From Mycobacterium sp. GA-1285 (lineage in GTDB: Bacteria; Actinomycetota; Actinomycetes; Mycobacteriales; Mycobacteriaceae): a stretch of DNA of 64,000 bases. Position 1 is the stretch's first letter. Every line of letters starts with the position of its first letter. The notes under the pieces were generated by a model. The model was not told the origin of the DNA. It made no database searches and saw only the letters and a list, made by a program, of their open reading frames with translations. The position numbers were made by a program, and so were the translations under genes. Positions 20,883-29,401 of this stretch are shown piece by piece. Location of the stretch: the NCBI RefSeq assembly GCF_001499905.1, contig NZ_LQIS01000013.1, positions 1-64,000 on the forward strand, read 5' to 3'.

Positions 20883-22214
20883 CTACCCGCCGAACAGCAG
20901 GTACAGCCCGGTGAAGGTGTAGCCGACCATCACCAGCATCATCGCCAGCTGCCCGGTCAGTTGATGGCCCGACGGCAGCAGGCGCAGCGCCCGGTCATGC
21001 GCCGCGACGACACCCCCGACGTGCCCGGCCAGGACGAAGCCGACCTTCAGCGTCGACAGCAGCGCAGGGTGTTGGGACAAGAAGTAACTGACCTCGGCAT
21101 CGCCCAGCCAGAACAGGTTCCACCCGCGAGCCAGCGGGTCGGCCAGCAGGATGATGGTCTGCTGACCGCGCTCGACCAGATAGGTCAGGTAGTGGGCGAA
21201 CACATAACCGATGACGATCGGGATCAGCGAGTGCGCCATCAGCCCGGGCAGCCGGCGACGCCGGTCGCGGTCCACACCACCGGTGGCGACCGAAGCGAGC
21301 CAGAACGTGCCGGCGACGACGGCTGCGAACGCGGCCAAGCCGGCGGTCTTGATGAGGGTGGCGGTCAGCGTCGACGACGAATGGTCGTCGACGAAGTTCC
21401 GCCATGCGGGTGTGGCCGAAAAGCTGTCGAACGCGGTCGATCCCAGAAGCACGGCCATGACCGCGACCACGCCCGGGCGCACCGGCAGCGACGGGAGATG
21501 GTCGAACGGGTTGCCGATCGCGACCCGACCCGTGTCGGGATCTCGGCGAAACGGCGACAGCCGCGAGGCCACCACGCTGTACATCTCGAAAGGGTCGGCC
21601 CGTGTGCACCAACGCTCACCACACAGCAGCGCCCCGGCCAGCGTGATGACGAGGTAGATCAGCAGCCAAATGCGGATGGCGCCAAGCGAACCCGGATCCG
21701 GACTGGCCAGTTCCAGCCACACGAACGCGAACAGTCCGAAAACCGCGGGCCAGTATCCCAACCACGTGGGGTAAGGCAGGCGCAACGACCGTCCGCCCAG
21801 CAGCCGAAGAACCGCCCGCACCGGCGATATGGCCCGCCACACCGGTCCGATGATCAGCGACACCGCCACCAAGCCCACCCACAGCAGGACGTAGAACACA
21901 CCGGGTAGCGGGTTCCTCGCGTCCTGGGGGCCGAAGACGGCGGCGACACCGACCCACACCGCGAAACCCAATCCGGCGAGCGCGAGAGCCCACCGGGTCA
22001 CGGGCGCGTCGACCGTCGTCGTCACCCAACGGGGAAGGGGCCGAACGGGATTGGCCGGGTCGAACCGCGGCTTCTTCCAAGCCAGCGCCACCACCGCGAA
22101 CGTGAACGTCAACGCCCATGCGGCCCCCACCAACGCGTAGGTGAAGGGAATCGGCAGATCGGTCGAACCGCCGAGACCGTGGGCCAGTACGGAGACCGAC
22201 GGCCCCGGCATCAC
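20883..22214 (-). CDS. Polytopic membrane protein of unknown function (family often named fenitrothion hydrolase-like)
   Basis: 443 residues with about ten hydrophobic helices. The extracytoplasmic N-terminus carries the conserved H-G-L-G-G-x-T-D-L-P-I-P motif (His12), and a cytoplasmic-looking loop has C-G-E-R-W-C-T-R-A-D-P-F (about 198-209). Later helices contain isolated histidines (AHYLTYLVERG, LAGHVGGVVAAHDRA). Relatives are sometimes labelled fenitrothion hydrolase in actinobacterial genomes, a name with weak support. The start overlaps the lipoprotein stop (ATGA), so it is translationally coupled to it. Confidence 0.7.
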   Translation of the reverse strand: MMPGPSVSVLAHGLGGSTDLPIPFTYALVGAAWALTFTFAVVALAWKKPRFDPANPVRPLPRWVTTTVDAPVTRWALALAGLGFAVWVGVAAVFGPQDARNPLPGVFYVLLWVGLVAVSLIIGPVWRAISPVRAVLRLLGGRSLRLPYPTWLGYWPAVFGLFAFVWLELASPDPGSLGAIRIWLLIYLVITLAGALLCGERWCTRADPFEMYSVVASRLSPFRRDPDTGRVAIGNPFDHLPSLPVRPGVVAVMAVLLGSTAFDSFSATPAWRNFVDDHSSSTLTATLIKTAGLAAFAAVVAGTFWLASVATGGVDRDRRRRLPGLMAHSLIPIVIGYVFAHYLTYLVERGQQTIILLADPLARGWNLFWLGDAEVSYFLSQHPALLSTLKVGFVLAGHVGGVVAAHDRALRLLPSGHQLTGQLAMMLVMVGYTFTGLYLLFGG

Positions 22215-22639
22215 TGCTGGACTTGAACGGTGGCGACGACGCGATTCAGTTCATGCAGTTCGATCTCGACGTTGCCGGGCACATCGACGGTGAACTGGAA
22301 CTGCTGGCCCGGCTTGGGCGCCACCTTGAAAGTGTGCTCCGGCACCGAGTGCACGTGCAGTGCGTCGGCCGCGTCGCTGTTGACCCGAAGAACGATCGGT
22401 TCGCCGACCTTGCCTCGTACTTGCGCATTCGTGGGGTCGACCTTGCCGCCCTCGATCGTGATGTCGATGGTCAGGCGATCGCTCGGGCGCTGCTGAGCCG
22501 GCGTGTCGGCCGCACCGACAGTCGACTGGGCGGGACCGCTCGGTTCGGAGTCGGCGTCGCGCGAGCCACCACACCCGGCGAGGAGAAGTGTCACAGCGGT
22601 CACGATGGCGATTCCGTAGCAGCGAACAGGCGTTGTCAC
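22211..22639 (-). CDS. Lipoprotein with a cupredoxin-like, histidine-bearing domain
   Basis: 142 residues. A signal peptide ends in a good lipobox L-A-G-C with the lipidated Cys23. After a Ser/Ala/Asp linker, residues 55-142 look like a small beta-sandwich: I-D-I-T-I-E-G-G-K, G-E-P-I-V-L-R-V, H95-V-H97-S-V-P-E-H102-T-F, and a final V-E-I-E-L-H129-E strand. The H-x-H-x4-H arrangement recalls cupredoxin-like copper proteins, although the usual ligand Cys and Met are not evident. The GTG start has GAAGGGAAACC just upstream and overlaps the stop of the preceding small gene (GTGA). Confidence 0.78.
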   Translation of the reverse strand: MTTPVRCYGIAIVTAVTLLLAGCGGSRDADSEPSGPAQSTVGAADTPAQQRPSDRLTIDITIEGGKVDPTNAQVRGKVGEPIVLRVNSDAADALHVHSVPEHTFKVAPKPGQQFQFTVDVPGNVEIELHELNRVVATVQVQQ

Positions 22640-22806
22640 GGTTTCCCTTCGTCGGTCGATTTCGTTTCGCTTCTGCGTCGGTTCTTCACCGCGATGTACA
22701 CCACCACCCCGGCGACGACGATCGCCGGGGCGAAGGCGGGCACCGCCAACCAGATCGGATGGTCCGCGAGAATCAGGACATCTGTGCCGTCTGGGCTGGC
22801 TGTCAT
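22636..22806 (-). CDS. 56-residue single-pass membrane protein
   Basis: A very short gene read directly from the sequence: ATG at 22806, TGA at 22638-22636, giving MTASPDGTDVLILADHPIW, a transmembrane helix (about 18-40) and a basic/acidic cytoplasmic tail (KNRRRSETKSTDEGKP). It exactly fills the space between two larger genes, overlapping the upstream gene by ATGA and the lipoprotein start by GTGA. This is strong evidence that it is real. Function unknown; likely a small subunit of the membrane complex encoded here. Confidence 0.8.
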   Translation of the reverse strand: MTASPDGTDVLILADHPIWLAVPAFAPAIVVAGVVVYIAVKNRRRSETKSTDEGKP

Positions 22807-24653
22807 GACTGCGCGCTGGGTTGTAGCTCGGCCTCGCTACCGGTGGGCTCACTGCGGTTGATGCGGCCGCCACCCCAGGTCACGCCGGCAACCATGGCCA
22901 GCGAGCAGACGAGCACCACCAGGCAGCCGATCAGCCACAACGACTCTGGGATGTCGGGGCTGCGTTCGCGCTGGAGGATCGTGATTTCCGAGACGAACGG
23001 ACGCGTCATGTTCGGCTCGGCGGGCACCTCCTGCGCGCCGATGCCGGGGTCACCGGCCAGGTAGATCGGCACCGCCGTCAGCATCCGACCGTCGTGGACG
23101 CGCAGCAGCGTCTTCCACGTGCCGGAAACCGGCATCGGTTTCGTGGAGCGGTAGTGGCCGGGCGCGACCTGCTCGAGGTTGTCGATGAACATGCCCCGCT
23201 GGTTGGACAGGCCGCCCTGCCACCCGAGTATCGTCACCCAGTTCGGATCCTCGCTCAGCAGGTTGGCAGGCGTGATCTGCACATCGGCCGTCACGAACCG
23301 CGCATCGTCGTCACCGGGAGCTTCGGTCAGGACAATCGTGGCGTTGGCGTTCTCGGGAACGTTGTAGCGGAGTCCGTTCGCTGCGGCGCCGCCGATCGCA
23401 AGCACCGTCAACACGACCAGGCCAACGCTCAGCGCCCGGCGCGGAAGCCGTTGGTCGGTCAACACCATGCCGATCAACGCGCCGCAGGCGCCGGTCAGGA
23501 TGGCCACGGGTACGGCCATCGCCAGACCCTCAGGCCAGATGCTGCTGTGCCACGGCAGGTGGTAGACGCTGTTGATCCACAGCGATTCCAGCCACAGACC
23601 GACGGTGCCGACGCCAAGGCCAGCCACGGCTCCGTAGAGCACGGGACGCTTGATCAGCGGAGTCAGGCCCAGAAGCTCGACCACCACGGCAGCGCCGAGG
23701 TAGAGGGGGAACCAGTTGACCGGAGCGTCGAGCACGGGAGCGACCAGGAACGCCACGATGCCGCGTAAGCCGATGGCGATGACGGCGGCGATGAGCGCGG
23801 CGCCACGACCGAGGAAGATGCGCGCGGCGACCAACGCGAGCGCGGCGGCTGCGGCGATGAGCATGGGCTGGAAGACCTGGCGGAACTGTGGAACGCCGAA
23901 GTCGAACTCGATCTGATAGACCGACATGCCGATCAGGACACCGGCGAACGCCAGGTACTGGATGAACTTCAGGCCGATACCGTCGGGCGGCGCGTCTGGG
24001 CCTCGCACACGCTTGCCTTCGAGTTCGAGGTAAGCCGCGGCCAATGTCGAGAAGCCTGCGCCGCCGATCATCATCAGGTGGGTGGGCCCCCACAGCGTGA
24101 CGTCCTGGCCGAAGATGCGGTGCCACATGTCGTCGAGCGGGAAGCCCAGGAGTGCGTAGAACCCGCAACCGGCCATCACGATGCCGCCGACCGGGGCATA
24201 CCAGTGGTCGGTGATGCGCACCGCGGCCGGACCGGGACGCTCTTCCTCACCGCGGGGCAGCACCATCGCGGTGCAGCCGGCGACGAAGATGCCGAACAGA
24301 CCGATGAGGATGAAGTAGTGCGCGGGGTTGGCGAGCGCACCGTCGTCGCGGCCGTTGCCGATGTGCAAGCTGACGTCCCAGATGAATCCGAAGAGCGCGC
24401 AGATGATCGACGCGACGAAGATCGCGATGGGCAGGGCGACCCACGAGGGCCGCTTGAAGCGGCGTCCTGACCAGTCACCCAGGCGCGCCAGCCAGTCGAT
24501 CTTGTGTGTGCGGTGCATCCAGCCGATCCATAACAGCACCGCGGCGACCACCGCGGCGGCGACCGTCAGACCGACAATCTCGTGGATGGCGGCGCCACCG
24601 CCCTCGCTCTGGGCCAACACTGAAGTCTCTGAGGCTTTCCAAGTACCCGTCAT
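22803..24653 (-). CDS. Large polytopic membrane protein with a duplicated Asp/His motif
   Basis: 616 residues: about eleven to twelve hydrophobic helices up to residue 420, an extracytoplasmic beta-type domain (about 425-575, with VTADVQITPANLL and a GHYRSTKPMPVSGTWKTLL segment like YtkA/FixH domains), and a final helix (about 580-602). The first half carries the pattern D-x3-H-x3-G-x-D-x(5-6)-P-x-H twice: D93, H97, G101, D103, P110, H112 and D174, H178, G182, D184, P190, H192. Such spacing suggests paired metal-binding or catalytic sites in the membrane. A further H-x3-H (365, 369) lies in SVYHLPWHSS. First gene of the coupled operon. No known family assigned. Confidence 0.75.
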   Translation of the reverse strand: MTGTWKASETSVLAQSEGGGAAIHEIVGLTVAAAVVAAVLLWIGWMHRTHKIDWLARLGDWSGRRFKRPSWVALPIAIFVASIICALFGFIWDVSLHIGNGRDDGALANPAHYFILIGLFGIFVAGCTAMVLPRGEEERPGPAAVRITDHWYAPVGGIVMAGCGFYALLGFPLDDMWHRIFGQDVTLWGPTHLMMIGGAGFSTLAAAYLELEGKRVRGPDAPPDGIGLKFIQYLAFAGVLIGMSVYQIEFDFGVPQFRQVFQPMLIAAAAALALVAARIFLGRGAALIAAVIAIGLRGIVAFLVAPVLDAPVNWFPLYLGAAVVVELLGLTPLIKRPVLYGAVAGLGVGTVGLWLESLWINSVYHLPWHSSIWPEGLAMAVPVAILTGACGALIGMVLTDQRLPRRALSVGLVVLTVLAIGGAAANGLRYNVPENANATIVLTEAPGDDDARFVTADVQITPANLLSEDPNWVTILGWQGGLSNQRGMFIDNLEQVAPGHYRSTKPMPVSGTWKTLLRVHDGRMLTAVPIYLAGDPGIGAQEVPAEPNMTRPFVSEITILQRERSPDIPESLWLIGCLVVLVCSLAMVAGVTWGGGRINRSEPTGSEAELQPSAQS

Positions 24654-24791
24654 CTGCCCACCTGCCGGAAGTCGGAGGAACTCCTTACTCGTCGGTAATG
24701 TTGCCAGAACCCGCGCGACCGAAACCAGGGGTATCAGGTAACGACAACACCAATTGTCTCAAGCGTTGTGTCGGCCGCATCGGCACGCTCG

Positions 24792-25970
24792 TCAGGGCTT
24801 GAGGATGACCTTGACCATGCCGTCCTCCTTCTTCTGGAAGGTTTCATACGCGCCGGGGGCGTCCTCGAGCGGTAGCCGATGGGTGGCGAACCGCTCGACA
24901 CCCAGCGGATCCTCGGCGGTCAACAACGGCATGATCTCGGGAACCCACTTCTTGACGTTCGCCTGACCCATCCGCAACTGGATCTGCTTGTCGAACAACG
25001 TCATCATGTTGATCGGGTCGGCGGCGCCGCCGTAGACGCCGGACAGTGAAACCGTGCCCCCGCGGCGCACGAGGGTGATCGCGGAGTTGAAAGCGGCGAG
25101 CCGGTCGACGCCGGCGTTCTTCATCACGACGCGGCCGATGGGCGAGGGCAGGAAGCCGCTGGCGGTATGCAAGGTTCCGGCGACGGGAGATCCGTGCGCC
25201 TCCATTCCGACGGCGTCGACGACCGAGTCGGCACCCCGACCGTCGGTGTGGCTCTTGACGACCTCCTCGGCGTCCTCGGTGCGGAGGTCGATCACCTCAT
25301 CGCAGTAGGCGCGGGCACGAGAGAGTCGATCGTCGACCAGGTCGACGCCGATGACCTTGCAGCCCTTGCGGTGTGCGGCGATGCGGCAGGCCATCGCGCC
25401 GATCGGACCCAGACCGAGAACCACCAGGGTGCCGCCGTCGGGTACCGCTGCGTACTCCACGGCTTGCCATGCGGTGGGCAGGACGTCGGAGAGGTAGACG
25501 TAGCGGTCGTCAGGGCCGTCGTCGGGGACCTTGATGTGGGTGTACTGCGCCTGAGGCACGCGCAGGTACTCGGCCTGTCCGCCGGCGACCTCGCCGTAGA
25601 GCTTGGAATAGCCGAACAGGGCGGCGCCGGTCCCTTGGTCGCGGTTCTGGGTGGTTTCGCACTGGCTCTGCAGGCCTTGGCCACACATGAAGCAGTGGCC
25701 GCAGGAGATGTTGAAGGGAATCACGACGCGGTCGCCGGGTTGCAGACCGTCGACCTCGCGCCCGACCTCTTCGACGACACCCATTGCCTCGTGGCCGAGG
25801 ATGTCGCCGGGGGTCATGAACGCGCCGAGCACCTCGTAGAGGTGGAGGTCTGAGCCGCAGATGTTGGTGCTGGTGACCCGGATGATCGCGTCGGTGGGTT
25901 CCTTGATGGCCGGATCGGGCACATTGTCGACGGACACCTTCCGACGACCCTGCCAGGTGACTGCTCGCAT
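24792..25970 (-). CDS. Zinc-dependent alcohol dehydrogenase (formaldehyde-dehydrogenase-like MDR family)
   Basis: 392 residues. Medium-chain dehydrogenase fold with catalytic zinc motif G-H-E-A-M-G-V-V-E-E-V, a structural zinc cluster (CGHCFMCGQGLQSQC) and Rossmann signature V-L-G-L-G-P-I-G-A-M. The N-terminal catalytic Cys is in N-I-C-G-S-D-L-H. The closest type is the glutathione-independent formaldehyde dehydrogenase/threonine dehydrogenase-like group, so substrate assignment is open. The ATG start is fixed by GAGGAGG seven bases upstream, although the frame is open 51 bases earlier. Confidence 0.88.
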   Translation of the reverse strand: MRAVTWQGRRKVSVDNVPDPAIKEPTDAIIRVTSTNICGSDLHLYEVLGAFMTPGDILGHEAMGVVEEVGREVDGLQPGDRVVIPFNISCGHCFMCGQGLQSQCETTQNRDQGTGAALFGYSKLYGEVAGGQAEYLRVPQAQYTHIKVPDDGPDDRYVYLSDVLPTAWQAVEYAAVPDGGTLVVLGLGPIGAMACRIAAHRKGCKVIGVDLVDDRLSRARAYCDEVIDLRTEDAEEVVKSHTDGRGADSVVDAVGMEAHGSPVAGTLHTASGFLPSPIGRVVMKNAGVDRLAAFNSAITLVRRGGTVSLSGVYGGAADPINMMTLFDKQIQLRMGQANVKKWVPEIMPLLTAEDPLGVERFATHRLPLEDAPGAYETFQKKEDGMVKVILKP

Positions 25971-26083
25971 GGGCGCCTCCTCGTTGTTTGAGGCTGGCGT
26001 GCCCAATCGGCCGGAAGCCAAACTTCAGTCAGCTTGGTAAGGGGGTCTCGAACGTGGGGCTCGAACGTGGCGCGAGGTGGTGG

Positions 26084-28279
26084 TCAGACGGTGGCGCCGG
26101 TGGCGGTCGCATCCTGCATCAGGACGCTCAGGTGCTGCCAGTAGATCCAGTCGGCGATGGCGGCGCGCTGGTCGGCGGCATCGGTCGCGGTGTGTGCTCG
26201 GTGCAGCGCCAGTTCCTGGGCGTGGTCGGCGTAGGTGATGAAACACCGCAACTGAACGGGAGCTCGGTCGGGAGAGTTGCTGAGCAAAGGACGGAAGACC
26301 TCAAACCACAGCAGGGCGCGGCGGTCCTCAGGGGGAGTGGCGTCGGTGGGCGGGGGTGGTAGCACCTCGGAGAGCCCGGTGGGTGCGATGGCCGCCAATT
26401 TGCTTGCGGCATCGGGGGATATCACCTGAAGGCGATGGCGACCTTTCATTTGGCCGTCCTCGGGGATGTCGTCGGGCCGCAGGATGATCCGGGGCGCGCC
26501 GGGGTCGAAGCCCTTGAACTGGTCCTCGGTGGCGATGACGGCGCGTAGTTCTGTATTGTGGTGCTGCGCCCAACCATGAAGCGCGAGAATGGGATACGTC
26601 GCCCAGGATCCGCGAACGTGAGCGGGGATGTCTTCGTCGGCGGTGGCCATCTTGATGCGGTCGGGCAACTTGACATCCTCGGGGATGTAGCCGAGGCCGT
26701 AGTTGTTGGCGACGACGATGCTTCCGTCTCTTGCGAGGCCGGTGACCCAGCAGAAGCCCATGTCGGTGATGCCGACGTTCAGCGCCGCGGCGATTCGTTG
26801 CGCGAGTTGAGCGGGATCACTGCCGGAGGACCGCCGGAGGGTGGCAGCCGCGATCGCCTCGCGCTGAGCGCGTGCGGCCGAAACCGGAACGGGCGCAGGC
26901 GCGCCAACCGTGCCCGCGCCGGATGCGGCGGTGCCGGACGGAACGCCGGGGCCGACATTGGCGGCCGGAGCGGCGGGAGCGGCCGGCGAAGGAGTGGGTG
27001 GCGGCCCCAGCGGTACGGGTGGAGCGGGGGCGGCGCCTGTTGCGGGAGGCGGTGCGACGGGTGCTTGGGTGTTGGTCGGACCTGAGGCCGGCGGGACTGC
27101 GGTATGGCTGGGCGGGGATGGCGACGACGTGTCGGGGAGCGGGGGAAGATTGGAAGGCTGCATCGCTGAGGCGGGGACGATCGGAGCTGCTTGCGGCGGC
27201 GGGATCGGCGTCTGCGCAACGGCTTTCGTTGCTGACTCTGCCATCGTCCGGTGGAAGTCAGCCATTTGTGCCTGAGCCGGAGCGGTGGCTGCTGCGGGAC
27301 TGACGGTGCTAGGTGAGCTCGGCGCAGTGGGTGTGGATGGGACCGACGGCGCGGGTGACCCGCCGCTCGATAGAGGACTGATCGGAGCGGCGATGCGTGG
27401 AGGTACGGGGGCTGCGGGAGTGCTTGGCGCGCTTCGGATTCCGGGGGTTACGGATCCTACACTGGGCGAATCGAGCGGGGAATATTGTCCCCGAGGTCCT
27501 TTTGGGGACTCGGACGCATCGGGTCCAAGAGCTTTTGGCCCAAGATCAGCGGTAAGAGCATCCGGCGCAACGGTAGACGGCCCTTTCGGTCCATCGACTG
27601 AAGCAGGGACTAGCGCTTGCGAAGGCGAACCGGATATAGACGGTCCCGAAGACGTCGGCGGCCCTTTAGGGCCGCCTTCTGATCCTCCCCCCATGAAATG
27701 GGAGGGCAGTACGAGCGGACCTTCGTCTCGATGCTGACGAAGCCAGTGAATCTGACCTTCAGTGGCCTCTGGGTTACCGTGTCGGAGAGGGACTTCTCCG
27801 GAGATACGAGAGCCAGCCAGAGCTACGAGACTTAGGTTCTGGCCGCGAACCATTTGAATCACTTGATCTATGACGGCCTGCTTGTCCTGAGGGGAGCCTT
27901 CAGCACTTTGGCTTATACGATCGATTAGGTCATTAGCTCGCTCGACGAGGTCGGTTATAGCTTCCTTTGTGTCCTTAACCTCGTCCCTGCTGTCCACGAA
28001 CAGGTTCTTGGAAGCGATGAGTTGGCTCTTGACTGACTCAAGCTGAAAGATACGTTTATTCAGAACCCCCGAGGCAGCCCCCGCTGCACCACCGGCCCAT
28101 AGGTCGGCGCTCTCGAAAAGCTTGGACCGCTCGTGACGCAGGCTCTCAATTTGGCGTCCAATCTTCCTTGAGGCTTCGTTGAATACAGTTGCGCACCTCT
28201 GAAGTACATTTTCATCGGCCTCTGGCCAAGCTGGTGGTGCAGCCATTCCGTGGGGGTCTGGTGGCCTTTCGATACCCAT
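26084..28279 (-). CDS. EspK-like ESX secretion-associated protein
   Basis: 731 residues in three parts. Residues 15-165 form a helical hairpin domain with a W61-A-G turn, aligning in layout with the N-terminus of M. tuberculosis EspK (WPEADE at the start, LWAGGAAGAASG at the turn). Residues about 195-480 are a Pro/Ala/Ser/Gly-rich linker containing GPKGP repeats. Residues about 483-731 match the EspK C-terminal domain (DGSIVVANNYGLGYIP, RIILRPDDIPEDG, HRAHTATDAADQRAAIADW). EspK is linked to ESX-1 export of EspB and to the EccC ATPase. The N-terminal part has clearly lower GC than the surroundings. TAA of the upstream gene lies three bases before this ATG. Confidence 0.82.
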   Translation of the reverse strand: MGIERPPDPHGMAAPPAWPEADENVLQRCATVFNEASRKIGRQIESLRHERSKLFESADLWAGGAAGAASGVLNKRIFQLESVKSQLIASKNLFVDSRDEVKDTKEAITDLVERANDLIDRISQSAEGSPQDKQAVIDQVIQMVRGQNLSLVALAGSRISGEVPLRHGNPEATEGQIHWLRQHRDEGPLVLPSHFMGGGSEGGPKGPPTSSGPSISGSPSQALVPASVDGPKGPSTVAPDALTADLGPKALGPDASESPKGPRGQYSPLDSPSVGSVTPGIRSAPSTPAAPVPPRIAAPISPLSSGGSPAPSVPSTPTAPSSPSTVSPAAATAPAQAQMADFHRTMAESATKAVAQTPIPPPQAAPIVPASAMQPSNLPPLPDTSSPSPPSHTAVPPASGPTNTQAPVAPPPATGAAPAPPVPLGPPPTPSPAAPAAPAANVGPGVPSGTAASGAGTVGAPAPVPVSAARAQREAIAAATLRRSSGSDPAQLAQRIAAALNVGITDMGFCWVTGLARDGSIVVANNYGLGYIPEDVKLPDRIKMATADEDIPAHVRGSWATYPILALHGWAQHHNTELRAVIATEDQFKGFDPGAPRIILRPDDIPEDGQMKGRHRLQVISPDAASKLAAIAPTGLSEVLPPPPTDATPPEDRRALLWFEVFRPLLSNSPDRAPVQLRCFITYADHAQELALHRAHTATDAADQRAAIADWIYWQHLSVLMQDATATGATV

Positions 28280-28282
28280 TGA

Positions 28283-29401
28283 TTAGCTCTCGACGGCCTT
28301 GCAAGCCTGGTAAACAATTGCGGCCGCTCGGGCGGAAGTGCTCGATAGGTATGAATCCGCTTTGGTGTATGTGGGAAGTGCAGCGGCGTAGGCGCTTCGA
28401 TATTGAGCCACCAGAGTGGCGAGGTCCTGGATCACCGGGTTCTTGCTCTCAATACCTAGCTCTTGGATGTCGTCAGCGAATCGCATCATTACCGGAATGG
28501 TTTTCTCTGCGATAGCTCGCTGTTCAGGAGACCACTCGCTCGCCGAAAGGGACGGATCGATCTCCTGCCACCGCTTCGTATCTGCATCTACGCGATCTAC
28601 AAGCCGATACCAAGGCGAGCAGATCGGATCGGTCGACTCCAAGAATCGCTCAGCTGTTGCGGGGTTCGTCACGTGTGCAATCTGGCTCGGTTGCGGCGGT
28701 GCCGCCACCAGCGGAGCTCGCGCTTCTGCCGAACCATACGTGATGGCGTAGCACGCCCACGTGATGGTGGAAGCTGTGTTCGTTAAGGCACCAGCAAGGT
28801 GCTCGTCGGCGGGTTTATAGGTCGGGACCGCATCGCTGTAAGCCCGTGCGTATGCGATGAATTGCTCGTATAGTTCGCGCATCACACGATGCGGGGTGAC
28901 CTTGGTGACCGCGACGGTTTGTTCGGCTGCATCCCCGGCTGCCCGGCCGACCTCTTGGTATTCCCTGCGCTGGTCTGGTGTCCATTCTGCAGCCGGAATC
29001 GCTGCATCACGCCTATTCCAACCACCCCGCTGAATATCGACGAAAGTGTCATTGATCGGCGTCCACGCCGCACAACTCGGGTCCTCCGTGATGATGTTCG
29101 CCGGACCTGTGTCATCGGCGCTTGCCAAACCGAATGTCTCACCGGAAGGCGGGGCACCTTCGTCTCCGCTGTCGGCGGTAACCGAAATCGTCACTGCCAC
29201 AGTAACTCCGATGACAGCAAGCAGCGCCACACTGCCAAGCAGCCACTTCCATGCGTTGCCGCGCCTCTTCGGCGGCGGGCCCAGCGGCCACTGCTGCTCC
29301 CATGGCGGCTGCTGTGGGGGCGGACCGTAGGGCCCCGAATACCCCTGTGGCGGCCCGGGATTGCCCGGCGGAGGACCACCAGGCGGAGGCGGATGACTCA
29401 C
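28283..29401 (-). CDS. Pro-rich membrane protein with a tandemly duplicated extracytoplasmic domain
   Basis: 372 residues: a Pro/Gly-rich cytoplasmic N-terminus (1-45), one transmembrane helix (about 52-74), then two copies of a domain of about 112 residues. Copy A (107-220) and copy B (258-369) share D-P-x-C-x-x-W, E-W-T/S-P-D/E-Q-R, a Y-x-x-A-Y-x-x-A-x-P-T-Y-x-x-A-D block and a final cysteine, with a constant offset of about 150 residues (C110/C261, W140/W290, C217/C367). The two cysteines in each copy probably pair. Related Pro-rich anchored proteins occur in mycobacteria, but no function is known. Its ATG region overlaps the EspC-like stop and it precedes the EspK-like gene. Confidence 0.72.
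   Translation of the reverse strand: MSHPPPPGGPPPGNPGPPQGYSGPYGPPPQQPPWEQQWPLGPPPKRRGNAWKWLLGSVALLAVIGVTVAVTISVTADSGDEGAPPSGETFGLASADDTGPANIITEDPSCAAWTPINDTFVDIQRGGWNRRDAAIPAAEWTPDQRREYQEVGRAAGDAAEQTVAVTKVTPHRVMRELYEQFIAYARAYSDAVPTYKPADEHLAGALTNTASTITWACYAITYGSAEARAPLVAAPPQPSQIAHVTNPATAERFLESTDPICSPWYRLVDRVDADTKRWQEIDPSLSASEWSPEQRAIAEKTIPVMMRFADDIQELGIESKNPVIQDLATLVAQYRSAYAAALPTYTKADSYLSSTSARAAAIVYQACKAVES

Noticed and set aside
26558..27737. Gly/Val-rich plus-strand frames opposite the EspK-like linker
   Set aside because: They mirror the Pro/Ala codons of the linker and have no start context.
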